Positions 51,808-60,559 of a stretch of DNA of 64,000 nucleotides are shown one piece after another (positions within the stretch are counted from its first letter, which is position 1; each line of letters opens with the position of its first letter). Made by a program: the position numbers and the translations under genes. The notes under the pieces were generated by a model, which saw only the letters and a list, made by a program, of their open reading frames with translations, did no database searches and was not told the origin of the DNA. Origin of the DNA: G965229605 sp965229605. Lineage in GTDB: Bacteria > Pseudomonadota > Alphaproteobacteria > CBDDJK01. Where the stretch lies: positions 248,001-312,000 of the forward strand of contig OZ245892.1 of assembly GCA_965229605.1 (NCBI GenBank). Reading direction: 5' to 3'.

Positions 51808-54501
51808 ATGAAAAGAGAAACACATTCCGCACAACCACAGCCTGTTTACCGTAAAGCCTATCAGCCTCTGGGCTGGCAGCTGCCAAAGGTTGAACTGTCT
51901 TTTTATCTGGAGCCAGAAGAAACCAAAGTCCAGGCCCGGCTGCACTTTACCCGGGATGCCGATGTTAACCCGGCACCTCCTCTGGTGCTGCGCGGGGTTG
52001 ATCTGGATACAAAATCGCTGGCGATTGACGGGAAAGAACTTGCCCCGGATGCCTATAGAATTTCCGATACAGTCTTGACGCTTTTGAACCCGCCAGAAGA
52101 CTTTATTCTGGAAACTGACGTTGTCATCAATCCTGCGGCTAATCAGCGGCTGATGGGGCTTTACCGCTCCGAAGGGCTTTATTGCACACAATGCGAAGCA
52201 GAAGGATTCCGCTCTATCACCTGGCACCCGGACCGGCCAGATATTCTAAGCCGCTATATCGTCACCATAAATGCCGATATCCATGATGCCCCGGTCCTGC
52301 TCAGCAATGGCAATGAAATCTCCCATAAAAAGCTTAAAAATGGACGGCATGTAAAGACTTTTGAAGACCCGCACCCCAAGCCTTGCTATCTTTTTGCACT
52401 GGTCGCCGGAAAGCTGGAGGCTCTGGAGCAACAGTTCAAAACCCGCTCCGGGCGCGATGTGGCCTTGGCAATCTGGTGTGCGCCCGGGCAAACCCATCTG
52501 GCCCGCCATGCCATGACCTCCCTGGTCAAATCCATGAAATGGGACGAAGACCGCTATGGCCTGGAATATGACCTTGACCAGTTCCATATCGTTGCCGTGG
52601 CGGATTTTAACTTCGGGGCCATGGAAAACAAGGGGCTAAATATTTTCAATGCCAAATATATCCTTGCCGACCCGAGTCTTTCAACCGATGCCGATTATGA
52701 AGCGGTTGAAGCCGTTGTTGCCCATGAATATTTTCATAACTGGACCGGCAACCGCATCACGCTTAGAGACTGGTTTCAGCTGAGCTTGAAAGAAGGGCTG
52801 ACGGTTTTTCGGGACCAGAGTTTTTCAGCAGATATGCGCGATCCCGATGTTGTGCGTATTGATCAGGTCCGCAATCTGCGTACCTTGCAATTTCCAGAAG
52901 ATGCCGGGCCTCTGGCGCACCCGGTTCGCCCCGATTCCTATATCGAGATCAATAATTTCTACACCCTGACCATCTATGAAAAAGGCGCAGAGCTTGTCCG
53001 GATGCTGCATACATTTCTGGGCGAAAAAGGGTTTTTGAAAGGCATTGACCTTTATGTTGAACGATTCGATGGCAAAGCCGCCACCTGCGATGATTTTATC
53101 GCTGCCATGGCAGATGCCAACGCGGCTGATCTTCGCCAGTTCAGCCTGTGGTATAGTGAAACCGGCACGCCGACCCTGCGGGCCAGCACCAACTATGACG
53201 CCGACCAACAGGCTTTAACCCTCACCCTGTCACAATCCTGCCCGGGCCTGCCGCAAGGCACCGGCTTTGATGCCTTGATGATTCCCTTGCGGGTGGGGCT
53301 TCTGGATCCTTCCGGGAAAACCTGTTCTCCAAAGGCGATTCTCGCCCCCGATGCAGAAAGCGGAAATATCATCACACAGGTCGATCATGACTATTTGATT
53401 TCGCTGACCCGCCCGACCGGCTCATTCGTCTTCTCCCCCGTGCCAGAAGGGACAATTCTATCGCTAAATCGCGGGTTCCAGGCCCCGATCCGGGTTGAAG
53501 CTCCCTATACGCCAGAACAGCTGTTGTTCCTCTATCGCTACGACACCGACCCGGTTGTCCGGCATGAAGCCATGGAAAATACGATTGCCGATCTAATCCT
53601 TGGGGCCAATCGCCCCGATGAATCCGGCACAGCAACCGATTTGCCGCTTGATGATCTGATTTCTGCATGCACCGATATTCTGAATGATCGCTCTTTATCA
53701 GACTTGCTAAAAGCCCGCCTTCTTTCTTTTCCAGGCGTGCGGGACCTGGTGGAACGCCAATCAGTCATTCAGGTCAAACCGGTTTTTGACAGCTTGCGCC
53801 AGCTGCGCCGCAAATTCGCCGATGCCAGCAATGATGCTCTTTTACAGTATTATCAAACGCTGAACGCCGCACACGACGATCCTGTCGTCAGTGCCGCTGC
53901 CATTGGACGGCGCGCCCTTAAAGGCCTGATTCTGTCCTTTCTGGCAGAGCGAACCGATGATTCGCACATAACAAATCTTGTCGCACAGCAGTATAAAAAA
54001 GCCCCGACCATGACCGAGCGACTGGGCGCCCTTTCAGAAATGATTCGCCATGACCATCCCGATTGCCAATCCGCCCTCAAGTCCTATGTGAGCCAGTTTC
54101 ACGATTCGCATACCGCAATGGATAAATGGTTTTCCTTGCAGGCAAGCCTCAGCCATCGCGGGCTGGAAACCGTTCATGACTTGATGAAACATCCAGCCTA
54201 TGACCCGCGCAACCCCAATCGCTTGCGCGCCGTTCTCGGGGCTTTCTCCATGAATAACCTCTTGTCCTTTCATGCCGCAGACGGGTCTGCCTATCTGTTT
54301 CTGCTGGACCAGATTTTAGAAGTCGATAAAGCCAACCCGATGATGTCAGCCCGTCTCGCTGGCACTCTGGCTCAATGGCGGCGTTTGGAAGGCAAGCAAA
54401 AAACCGTCATGTATGAAGCCCTTGAACAATTAACGGCTCATCCCGGACTTTCGGCCGATTGCTATGAAATTGCCCGAAAGTCTCTAGGATCTTCAAAATA
54501 A
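51808..54501 (+). CDS. pepN: aminopeptidase N (M1 family)
   Basis: About 897 residues, zinc metallopeptidase removing N-terminal residues from peptides. Substrate motif GAMEN is in 'NFGAMENKGLNIF', zinc motif HExxH in 'VVAHEYFHNWTGNR', with the third ligand Glu in 'LKEGLTVFRDQSF'. N-terminal domain and C-terminal helical DUF3458 domains as in E. coli PepN, same length. ATG 51808 has GAGG six bases upstream; the frame is open from a TTG at 51796 that overlaps the previous gene's end. Confidence 0.96.
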   Translation: MKRETHSAQPQPVYRKAYQPLGWQLPKVELSFYLEPEETKVQARLHFTRDADVNPAPPLVLRGVDLDTKSLAIDGKELAPDAYRISDTVLTLLNPPEDFILETDVVINPAANQRLMGLYRSEGLYCTQCEAEGFRSITWHPDRPDILSRYIVTINADIHDAPVLLSNGNEISHKKLKNGRHVKTFEDPHPKPCYLFALVAGKLEALEQQFKTRSGRDVALAIWCAPGQTHLARHAMTSLVKSMKWDEDRYGLEYDLDQFHIVAVADFNFGAMENKGLNIFNAKYILADPSLSTDADYEAVEAVVAHEYFHNWTGNRITLRDWFQLSLKEGLTVFRDQSFSADMRDPDVVRIDQVRNLRTLQFPEDAGPLAHPVRPDSYIEINNFYTLTIYEKGAELVRMLHTFLGEKGFLKGIDLYVERFDGKAATCDDFIAAMADANAADLRQFSLWYSETGTPTLRASTNYDADQQALTLTLSQSCPGLPQGTGFDALMIPLRVGLLDPSGKTCSPKAILAPDAESGNIITQVDHDYLISLTRPTGSFVFSPVPEGTILSLNRGFQAPIRVEAPYTPEQLLFLYRYDTDPVVRHEAMENTIADLILGANRPDESGTATDLPLDDLISACTDILNDRSLSDLLKARLLSFPGVRDLVERQSVIQVKPVFDSLRQLRRKFADASNDALLQYYQTLNAAHDDPVVSAAAIGRRALKGLILSFLAERTDDSHITNLVAQQYKKAPTMTERLGALSEMIRHDHPDCQSALKSYVSQFHDSHTAMDKWFSLQASLSHRGLETVHDLMKHPAYDPRNPNRLRAVLGAFSMNNLLSFHAADGSAYLFLLDQILEVDKANPMMSARLAGTLAQWRRLEGKQKTVMYEALEQLTAHPGLSADCYEIARKSLGSSK

Positions 54502-54661
54502 CAGGGGCAAGCAGGCACAGGTTATTCTCCTTGCTTCTGGATTTTCCTTGCGTATGGGAAATATTTCCGGCACGAGATGTGCATAGATATGTGATCGGGG
54601 CGTGATATTTGATTTTGGTGCCGGGGATAAACAAGAGGCAATAAGAAATGGTCTTTAGCCT

Positions 54662-55660
54662 ATGACAAATTCACTTATGCCTGAGAACAGGGGCCCTGAA
54701 AATAGAGAGCCTGAAAATAGCCGTATCTCGCCTGTTCCAGCACCAGAGCCTGCCTCAGAGACCGCCGATCCCAAGCTGACCTCGATTGCGGCCCGCGAAA
54801 CATTAAACCAACCCGCCCCCCTGCCTTCTGTTGAACCTGATGCGCCGCGCGGCTATCAGCGCGGCTATGTCGTGGTCATCGGCAACCAGAAAGGCGGATC
54901 AGGCAAGTCAACAACCGCCATGCATATTATCGCCGGGCTTTTGTCAGCCAACCGCAAAGTCGCTGCCCTTGACCTTGATCTTGGACAGGAAAGCCTGCGC
55001 CACTATATCGAAAACCGCCGCCGCTTTATCAAAAGCAATAACATCCGCTTGCCGATGCCGGCTCTGGTTGATTTGCCGCCCGGACTTGAAGTTGGTCGTG
55101 ATCCCTCGCCCGAAATTCTGGCGCAGATTCACAAGCTGATCATGCTGCTGATCAAAACCCATCACTATGTTGTCATTGATACGCCGGGCAGCGAAAATGC
55201 GCTGTCGCGAATCGGTCATTCTTACGCAGATACGCTTTTAACCCCGCTTAATGACAGTTTTATCGACCTTGATGTGCTTGGGGTTATTGATTCGCACAGT
55301 TTGACCATGATCAAGCCCAGCCGTTACTCCGAGATGGTGTTTAAAACCAAAATCGAGCGCGCACAGCGCAATCACATCAACCGCACGTTTGACTGGGTGG
55401 TCACGCGCAACCGGACCAGCACACTGGAAACAAATAACCAGCGGGCCATGTCTCTGGTTCTTGACAGATTATCCCGGCGGCTTGGATTTCGGATGGCAGG
55501 CGGCTTTTCTGAACGGGTGATTTTTAGGGAATTGTTCCTTGACGGTTTGACCTTGCTTGACTTGCGCAATAACCAGACGCAAACACGGCTCAATATGTCG
55601 CATGTTGCCGCACGCCAGGAAGTCCGCACCCTTCTGACCGACTTGCGCCTGCCAATTTAG
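54662..55660 (+). CDS. mipZ: MipZ, division-plane positioning ATPase
   Basis: 332-residue ParA/MinD-type ATPase. Deviant Walker A 'VIGNQKGGSGKSTTAMH' with the signature Lys, 'VAALDLDLGQESLRHYIENR' and 'DTPGSENALSRIGHSYADTL'. The MipZ-specific 'WVVTRNR' and 'GGFSERVIFRELFLDGLTL' are present. In alphaproteobacteria MipZ forms a gradient from the poles by binding ParB and inhibits FtsZ, placing the division site. An N-terminal extension of ~65 residues is Pro/Glu-rich and starts with three 15-base (five-residue) repeats of PEN type (54680-54724), unusual for MipZ. A start at 54677 is also possible. Confidence 0.92.
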   Translation: MTNSLMPENRGPENREPENSRISPVPAPEPASETADPKLTSIAARETLNQPAPLPSVEPDAPRGYQRGYVVVIGNQKGGSGKSTTAMHIIAGLLSANRKVAALDLDLGQESLRHYIENRRRFIKSNNIRLPMPALVDLPPGLEVGRDPSPEILAQIHKLIMLLIKTHHYVVIDTPGSENALSRIGHSYADTLLTPLNDSFIDLDVLGVIDSHSLTMIKPSRYSEMVFKTKIERAQRNHINRTFDWVVTRNRTSTLETNNQRAMSLVLDRLSRRLGFRMAGGFSERVIFRELFLDGLTLLDLRNNQTQTRLNMSHVAARQEVRTLLTDLRLPI

Positions 55661-55680
55661 CCGATCTTTACACGATTACC

Positions 55681-56241
55681 ATGCCCAAAAGACAAAACAT
55701 CAGTTATGCTCGGGGCTTGAAATTTGCGCTTGTTTCCATCTTCGCTGTGCTTATCGGATGCAGCGGCGATCAGGTTGTCGAGATTTCAGCCACCAAATGC
55801 CCGCCAGTTCTTATCCCTAAATATACCGAATCCTTTGTTCGCTACCGTGATCCTGTACCAGGCGGCGGGCGCGATATCACCGATATTTCGTTTCAAGCCG
55901 GGATTGGCTATCTAAGCGGGGAATGCCGGGTTAATCCCAACGAAATCATTATGAATTTCCCGGTTCTGGTTGAAGCCATGCGCGGCGTGGCTAACCAGAA
56001 TGGCCAGGCTGACATGCAGGTTTTTCTGGCCGTGATGAATGATCAGAACGAACGTTTGTCGCAATCCAGCCTGTCGTATCAACTCTCTTTTCAAGGCGGG
56101 AACGCGGTTGCCAGTTTACAAGACCCGGTGCGTATTTCGCTGCCCAAGCGACCTGATCAAAGCAGTGACCGCTTTATCATTTACCTTGGCTTTGAATTGT
56201 CGCCAGAAGAACTGGCAGAAAATCGCCGCAACCGGCCATAG
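55681..56241 (+). CDS. conserved alphaproteobacterial lipoprotein, function unknown
   Basis: 186 residues with a lipoprotein signal peptide: hydrophobic segment ~14-26 ending in the lipobox 'LIGC'. The mature part contains 'ATKCPPVLIPKYTESFVRY' and a beta-rich region ('ISFQAGIGYLSGECRVNP') with two more cysteines that may pair. I recognise it as a type of hypothetical lipoprotein common in alphaproteobacteria, but no function is known. Twenty bases after mipZ and twelve before the acyl-CoA dehydrogenase. Confidence 0.75.
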   Translation: MPKRQNISYARGLKFALVSIFAVLIGCSGDQVVEISATKCPPVLIPKYTESFVRYRDPVPGGGRDITDISFQAGIGYLSGECRVNPNEIIMNFPVLVEAMRGVANQNGQADMQVFLAVMNDQNERLSQSSLSYQLSFQGGNAVASLQDPVRISLPKRPDQSSDRFIIYLGFELSPEELAENRRNRP

Positions 56242-56253
56242 TAGGGGGTTTTG

Positions 56254-58047
56254 ATGCAAGTCTATCAGGCCCCTTTGCGTGATTTCCGCTTTGTTCTGGA
56301 AGAACTGCTGGCAGAGTCTCCGCTTCATGAACTTCCCGAATTTAACGAGGCGACACCGGACCTTATGCACTCGGTCATTGAAGAGGCCGGAAAATTTGCC
56401 ACGGATATTCTACTGCCGCTTAATATAATCGGTGATCAGCAAGGCTGCCACTATGCGGATGGAACCGTAAAGACTCCAGACGGCTTCAAGGCGGCTTATG
56501 ATCAATTTGTGCAAAATGGCTGGAGTGGCCTGGTCGGTGATCCTAAGCACGGCGGGCAGGGCCTGCCCCATACGCTGAACAGCGCGGTGACAGAAATTTT
56601 CTGTTCCGCCAATATGGCCTTTACGACCTATCCAAGTCTAACCCAGGGCGCCTATGCGGCTATCCAGCAATTTGCCCCGTCCGATTTACAGAATATCTAT
56701 TTGCCTAAATTGGCAGATGGAAGCTGGAGCGGGGTCATGTGCCTGACCGAGCCTCAATGCGGGACAGACCTTGGCTTGATCACAACCCGTGCGGAGACGG
56801 TTGATGCGCCCGGTCAAAAAGAAATTTATGCACTCACGGGAACCAAGATTTTTATTTCGGCTGGCGAGCATGATCTGGCTCATAATATCATCTATCTGGT
56901 GCTGGCCCGGCTGCCTGGCGCGCCGGAAGGCATAAAAGGCCTGTCGCTTTTTCTGGTACCAAAGCATCTTACCAATTCAAACAAGTCTGCAGCACAGCGC
57001 AATAGCGTCCATTGCGCCAGAATTGAACGCAAAATGGGGCTTCATGGCTCGGCGACCTGCACAATGAATTTTGATGCCGCCAAAGGCTGGCTGATTGGCC
57101 AACCGCATCGGGGGATGCAGGCCATGTTTCTGATGATGAACCTGGCCCGGCTCGGGGTTGCTATTCAGGGAGTCGCAATTTCTGAAATAGCCAGCCAATC
57201 TGCGCAGGCCTATGCTCAGGACCGCCGCCAGGGTCGCGCCCTTTCCGGTCCTGTTGACCCGAAAGCCGCCGCCGATCCAATTCATGTCCATCCGGATGTC
57301 AAACGAATGCTCCTGACCATGCAGGTCCATGCCGAAGGGGGCCGGGCCCTTGCCCTTAAAATGTCCAAAGCCCTTGATCTTTCAATCGCTGAACTCGATC
57401 AACAAAAACGTCAGGAAGCGGCTGACTATCTGGCACTGATGACACCTATTGCCAAAGCTCTCTTCACCGATCAGGGCAGTGAAAGTGCTAATCTCTGCAT
57501 CCAAGTTCACGGCGGACATGGCTATATCCGTGATAATGGCATTGAACAATTCGTGCGCGATAGCCGGGTTGCACAAATCTATGAAGGGGCCAACGGAATT
57601 CAAGCCCTTGACCTTATTGGCCGCAAGCTGCCAACCCGTGGCGGTCGGTTGCTGGCCAGTTTCTTTCATCCCCTCTATCATTATATTGAAAGCCGCAATG
57701 ATAGTGCTGATTTAGCCGCATTTATTGGCCCCCTGAGCAAGGCCCTTGGTCGCCTTCAGCAGGCCACCGCAGTTATTGCCCAGCGGGGTTTGAAAAATAA
57801 AGAAGAGGCTGCCGTGGTTGCCTATGATTACCTTAATCTGTTTGGCTTGACGGCACTGGCTGAGGTCTGGACACGCAGCGCCGAAATTTGTTTTCACCAT
57901 CAATCAAATACACAACCAGCTGATGCAGCTTTTTATCAGGGCAAACTCGCCCGCGCGCGATTCTTTATGGAATATCAGTTGCCGATGACAGGGGCCTGTT
58001 TCAACCGCATCATGGGCGGGGGAAAATCTATCCTCTCCCAAGAATAA
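56254..58047 (+). CDS. acyl-CoA dehydrogenase, large (DmdC-like) type
   Basis: 597 residues, FAD-dependent. The N-terminus 'YQAPLRDFRFVLEELL' and the length match the ~600-residue group that includes 3-methylmercaptopropionyl-CoA dehydrogenase (DmdC) and many medium/long-chain enzymes. 'MCLTEPQCGTDLGLITTRAE' is the FAD-contact motif, 'QVHGGHGYIRDNGIEQFVRD' contains the C-terminal flavin region and 'SRVAQIYEGANGIQALDLIG' is the conserved dimer segment. It ends with the extra acyl-CoA_dh_C-type domain. Substrate cannot be decided. A GGGGG ribosome-binding site supports ATG at 56254. Confidence 0.92.
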   Translation: MQVYQAPLRDFRFVLEELLAESPLHELPEFNEATPDLMHSVIEEAGKFATDILLPLNIIGDQQGCHYADGTVKTPDGFKAAYDQFVQNGWSGLVGDPKHGGQGLPHTLNSAVTEIFCSANMAFTTYPSLTQGAYAAIQQFAPSDLQNIYLPKLADGSWSGVMCLTEPQCGTDLGLITTRAETVDAPGQKEIYALTGTKIFISAGEHDLAHNIIYLVLARLPGAPEGIKGLSLFLVPKHLTNSNKSAAQRNSVHCARIERKMGLHGSATCTMNFDAAKGWLIGQPHRGMQAMFLMMNLARLGVAIQGVAISEIASQSAQAYAQDRRQGRALSGPVDPKAAADPIHVHPDVKRMLLTMQVHAEGGRALALKMSKALDLSIAELDQQKRQEAADYLALMTPIAKALFTDQGSESANLCIQVHGGHGYIRDNGIEQFVRDSRVAQIYEGANGIQALDLIGRKLPTRGGRLLASFFHPLYHYIESRNDSADLAAFIGPLSKALGRLQQATAVIAQRGLKNKEEAAVVAYDYLNLFGLTALAEVWTRSAEICFHHQSNTQPADAAFYQGKLARARFFMEYQLPMTGACFNRIMGGGKSILSQE

Positions 58048-58232
58048 GGACTATCCGCCCGGAAAACTGTGTTTACCACCAGATGTGTTGCTTATTTGCA
58101 ACAAGTTCCCCTCTCTGATAAAACAAAGTCGGTGAACCAACGGTCTTTTACTTGTTTGCCCTGTCCAGTCGGTCTATTCAAATTTTAGTAAACCATATAT
58201 CTTTAACGTTTTCTCTACTGAGAGGGTAAAAA

Positions 58233-59333
58233 ATGAAAAAAGTTCTTTTGGCTGGCACAGCCATGGGCATGGCAGCATTCTACGCTGGTCAAGCCGTTGC
58301 ACAAGATGAAGGCTCACTGCAACTCAGCGCATTTCTTGATACGCGTATGAGTGTTGCAAGTGCTGAAAAAGGCGGTGACGTGGATGGCGCCATTGCTTCG
58401 AATGGTAGTATGACCACGAATTCCGAGATCGCAGTGACAGGAAGCAAAAGTAGCGATGTTGGCACACTTGGTATCCATATTGAACTGGAAACCGATAAGG
58501 GTGCGACAGCTAATGTTGAGGAAAATTCCGTATCCATCGCTGCGGATTGGGGCACCATTCAGCTTGGGAACAATGATGGAGCTGAAGATCCAAAGAAAAG
58601 CGGCTATGCTTTCGTTACAGATGGTATGCAAAATGATATGGTGTCAGGTATCGGTGATGCAAAGACGGCTGCTGGTGCTGGCAAGACCGATTATTACGGA
58701 ATCACATCCGAAGGTGGTGATGAAACCAAAATCATGTATTCCACACCTGATATGGGCGGTTTGACCGCACGTGTCAGCTACACCCCAACGATTACTGAAG
58801 GTTCTGTCGAAAACGCCACAGGTTTTGGAGTTAGCTATGCTGGGGGAATGGGTGCTGTCACTGTGGCTCTTGCCGCAGGCTATTCCCAAGCTGATTGGGG
58901 CAGTGCTGCTATCGATGCTGACAATGGAACCACAGAGGGCTATCACTTTGGCGGCACAATCGCCATGGGGATGTTCAGCCTTGGTGCCGGTTATCTGACT
59001 TCAGAAAGAGATGATGGCGACGCAACTGTTCAAGAAGATGAGGAACATAGCGTCTGGAACGTTGGTGCTCAGGTTGCTGTCAATGATCAGCTTTCCATTG
59101 CTGCGGTCTATTCCAATGAAGAAGCCGACGTAGACGGAACAACAGTTGCAGCTGGTGACGAAGAAATTGCCGAAATGTCGCTCGGGGTTTCTTATAAAAT
59201 CGTTGACGGTCTTTCCGTTTCAACCACTTTCCTGACAGGTGAAGTCAGTGAAGATTTGACTACTTCCACTAGCAATGCCCACGAAGATGGCGAGTATGAT
59301 GGTGCCACTTTCCAGGTTTCTGTTGCCTTCTAA
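58233..59333 (+). CDS. outer-membrane porin
   Basis: 366 residues with a signal peptide (MKKVLLAGTAMGMAAFYAG, cleavage near 'AVAQDEG'). The mature protein is Gly/Asp/Glu-rich with alternating beta-strand pattern and ends in Phe ('ATFQVSVAF'), the usual outer-membrane insertion signal. It resembles the gram-negative porin group of alphaproteobacteria. Codon use is optimised, fitting high expression. A 185-base leader precedes it and a very strong terminator follows, so it is a single-gene transcript. Confidence 0.9.
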   Translation: MKKVLLAGTAMGMAAFYAGQAVAQDEGSLQLSAFLDTRMSVASAEKGGDVDGAIASNGSMTTNSEIAVTGSKSSDVGTLGIHIELETDKGATANVEENSVSIAADWGTIQLGNNDGAEDPKKSGYAFVTDGMQNDMVSGIGDAKTAAGAGKTDYYGITSEGGDETKIMYSTPDMGGLTARVSYTPTITEGSVENATGFGVSYAGGMGAVTVALAAGYSQADWGSAAIDADNGTTEGYHFGGTIAMGMFSLGAGYLTSERDDGDATVQEDEEHSVWNVGAQVAVNDQLSIAAVYSNEEADVDGTTVAAGDEEIAEMSLGVSYKIVDGLSVSTTFLTGEVSEDLTTSTSNAHEDGEYDGATFQVSVAF

Positions 59334-59392
59334 GGTTAGTCTGATTTAGTTCAGAATTGACCGGCCCGTTTGGGCTAAGTGGTATGTTTTAT

Positions 59393-59428
59393 AGTCCCGG
59401 GAGAATATTTCTCCCGGGACTTTTTTTT
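59393..59428 (+). terminator. strong intrinsic terminator of the porin gene
   Basis: AGTCCCGGGAGAA (59393-59405), loop TAT, TTCTCCCGGGACT (59409-59421), a perfect 13-base-pair stem, then eight Ts (59421-59428). Confidence 0.95.
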
Positions 59429-59592
59429 GACTCTGCAGAAAATAAAGGAATTATGTTTTACCACAGGTAATATTTCGGTCTTTTCGTTTGGTGCGCTTTA
59501 TGCTTAAGCTTTTTTAGTTTTCAGGATAGTGGCTGTTTTTAGTTTGGTGATTTTGACTGCATCTGGCTTTTTATTTTAGGAGTGTTCTCTTC

Positions 59593-60504
59593 ATGACCCG
59601 TACTGTTCTTGAATCCAAAACCCGCACCCATGTTATTTCGTTTGAAGCCCCCTTTACTGTGATTGGGGAGCGGATCAACCCAACGGGCCGAAAGTTACTG
59701 GCTGCCGAGATGAAAGCCTATGATTTCTCACGGGTTGAGCAGGATGCCCTTGCCCAGGTCGCGGCCGGGGCGCAAATGCTGGATGTTAACGCAGGTATCC
59801 CGCTGGCGGATGAGCCGGATATCCTTGCCAAAGCCATCAAGCTGGTCCAGTCCTTGACCGATGTGCCCTTAAGCATTGATTCGTCTATTGTTGCTGCGCT
59901 GGAGGCTGGACTTGAAGCCTATGAAGGCCGTCCGCTTTTAAATTCGGTTACAGGGGAAGAGGAACGGCTTGAGTCTGTTCTGCCGCTTGTCAAAAAATAT
60001 AATTGCGCCGTTGTCGGGATTTCCAATGACGAGACCGGGATTTCAGAAGACCCGGATGTTCGCTTTGAAGTTGCGCGCGCGATTGTCAATCATGCGGCTG
60101 ATTATGGCATCCCGGCGGCTGATATCGTGATTGATCCCTTGGTCATGCCGATTGGTGCCTTGAACAAGGCTGGTGTCGGCGCATTGAACCTGATACGCCG
60201 GTTGCGCAGCGAATTGAAAGTCAATACAACCTGCGGGGCCTCAAACCTCAGTTTTGGACTTCCCAATCGCCATGGTCTGAATGCGGCCTTTTTATCCATG
60301 GCCATTGGACACGGGATGAGTTCAGCCATTATGAATCCCCTCCATGAGCCGGAAATGCATGCGGTCTGGGGAGCCAATGTTGTTGCCGGGCATGATCCTG
60401 ATTGCGTCAGCTGGATAAAGAAGTTCAGAGAGCCGACCCCGGAAGGGGCTGAAGGACGTGGCGCACGCGGGGATCGCGGGCGCAGGCGGCGTGGCGCGGC
60501 CTGA
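59593..60504 (+). CDS. methyltetrahydrofolate:corrinoid methyltransferase (MtgA/AcsE-like)
   Basis: 303 residues, pterin-binding TIM barrel. 'VIGERINPTGRKLLAAEM' is the folate-binding start, then 'MLDVNAGIPLADE', 'LSIDSS' and 'LLNSVTGEEERLE', all canonical for MeTr proteins. It moves the methyl group between a corrinoid protein and tetrahydrofolate. The tail 'GRGARGDRGRRRRGAA' is strikingly Arg/Gly-rich and not part of the fold. AGGAGTG lies upstream of the start. Next are a corrinoid-protein reactivator and an MTHFR, so the three genes channel a methyl group into the folate pool. The corrinoid protein itself is outside the window. Confidence 0.92.
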   Translation: MTRTVLESKTRTHVISFEAPFTVIGERINPTGRKLLAAEMKAYDFSRVEQDALAQVAAGAQMLDVNAGIPLADEPDILAKAIKLVQSLTDVPLSIDSSIVAALEAGLEAYEGRPLLNSVTGEEERLESVLPLVKKYNCAVVGISNDETGISEDPDVRFEVARAIVNHAADYGIPAADIVIDPLVMPIGALNKAGVGALNLIRRLRSELKVNTTCGASNLSFGLPNRHGLNAAFLSMAIGHGMSSAIMNPLHEPEMHAVWGANVVAGHDPDCVSWIKKFREPTPEGAEGRGARGDRGRRRRGAA

Positions 60505-60559
60505 AGAGCCTCCAGCAACATCACACATCGGCAATACACGCATCGTTAAGGGAGGAAAC

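Noticed and set aside
55667..55676. TTTACACGAT shared upstream of nadK and of the lipoprotein gene as a regulatory motif
   Set aside because: Only two exact occurrences noticed, at different distances from the start codons; chance is a sufficient explanation.
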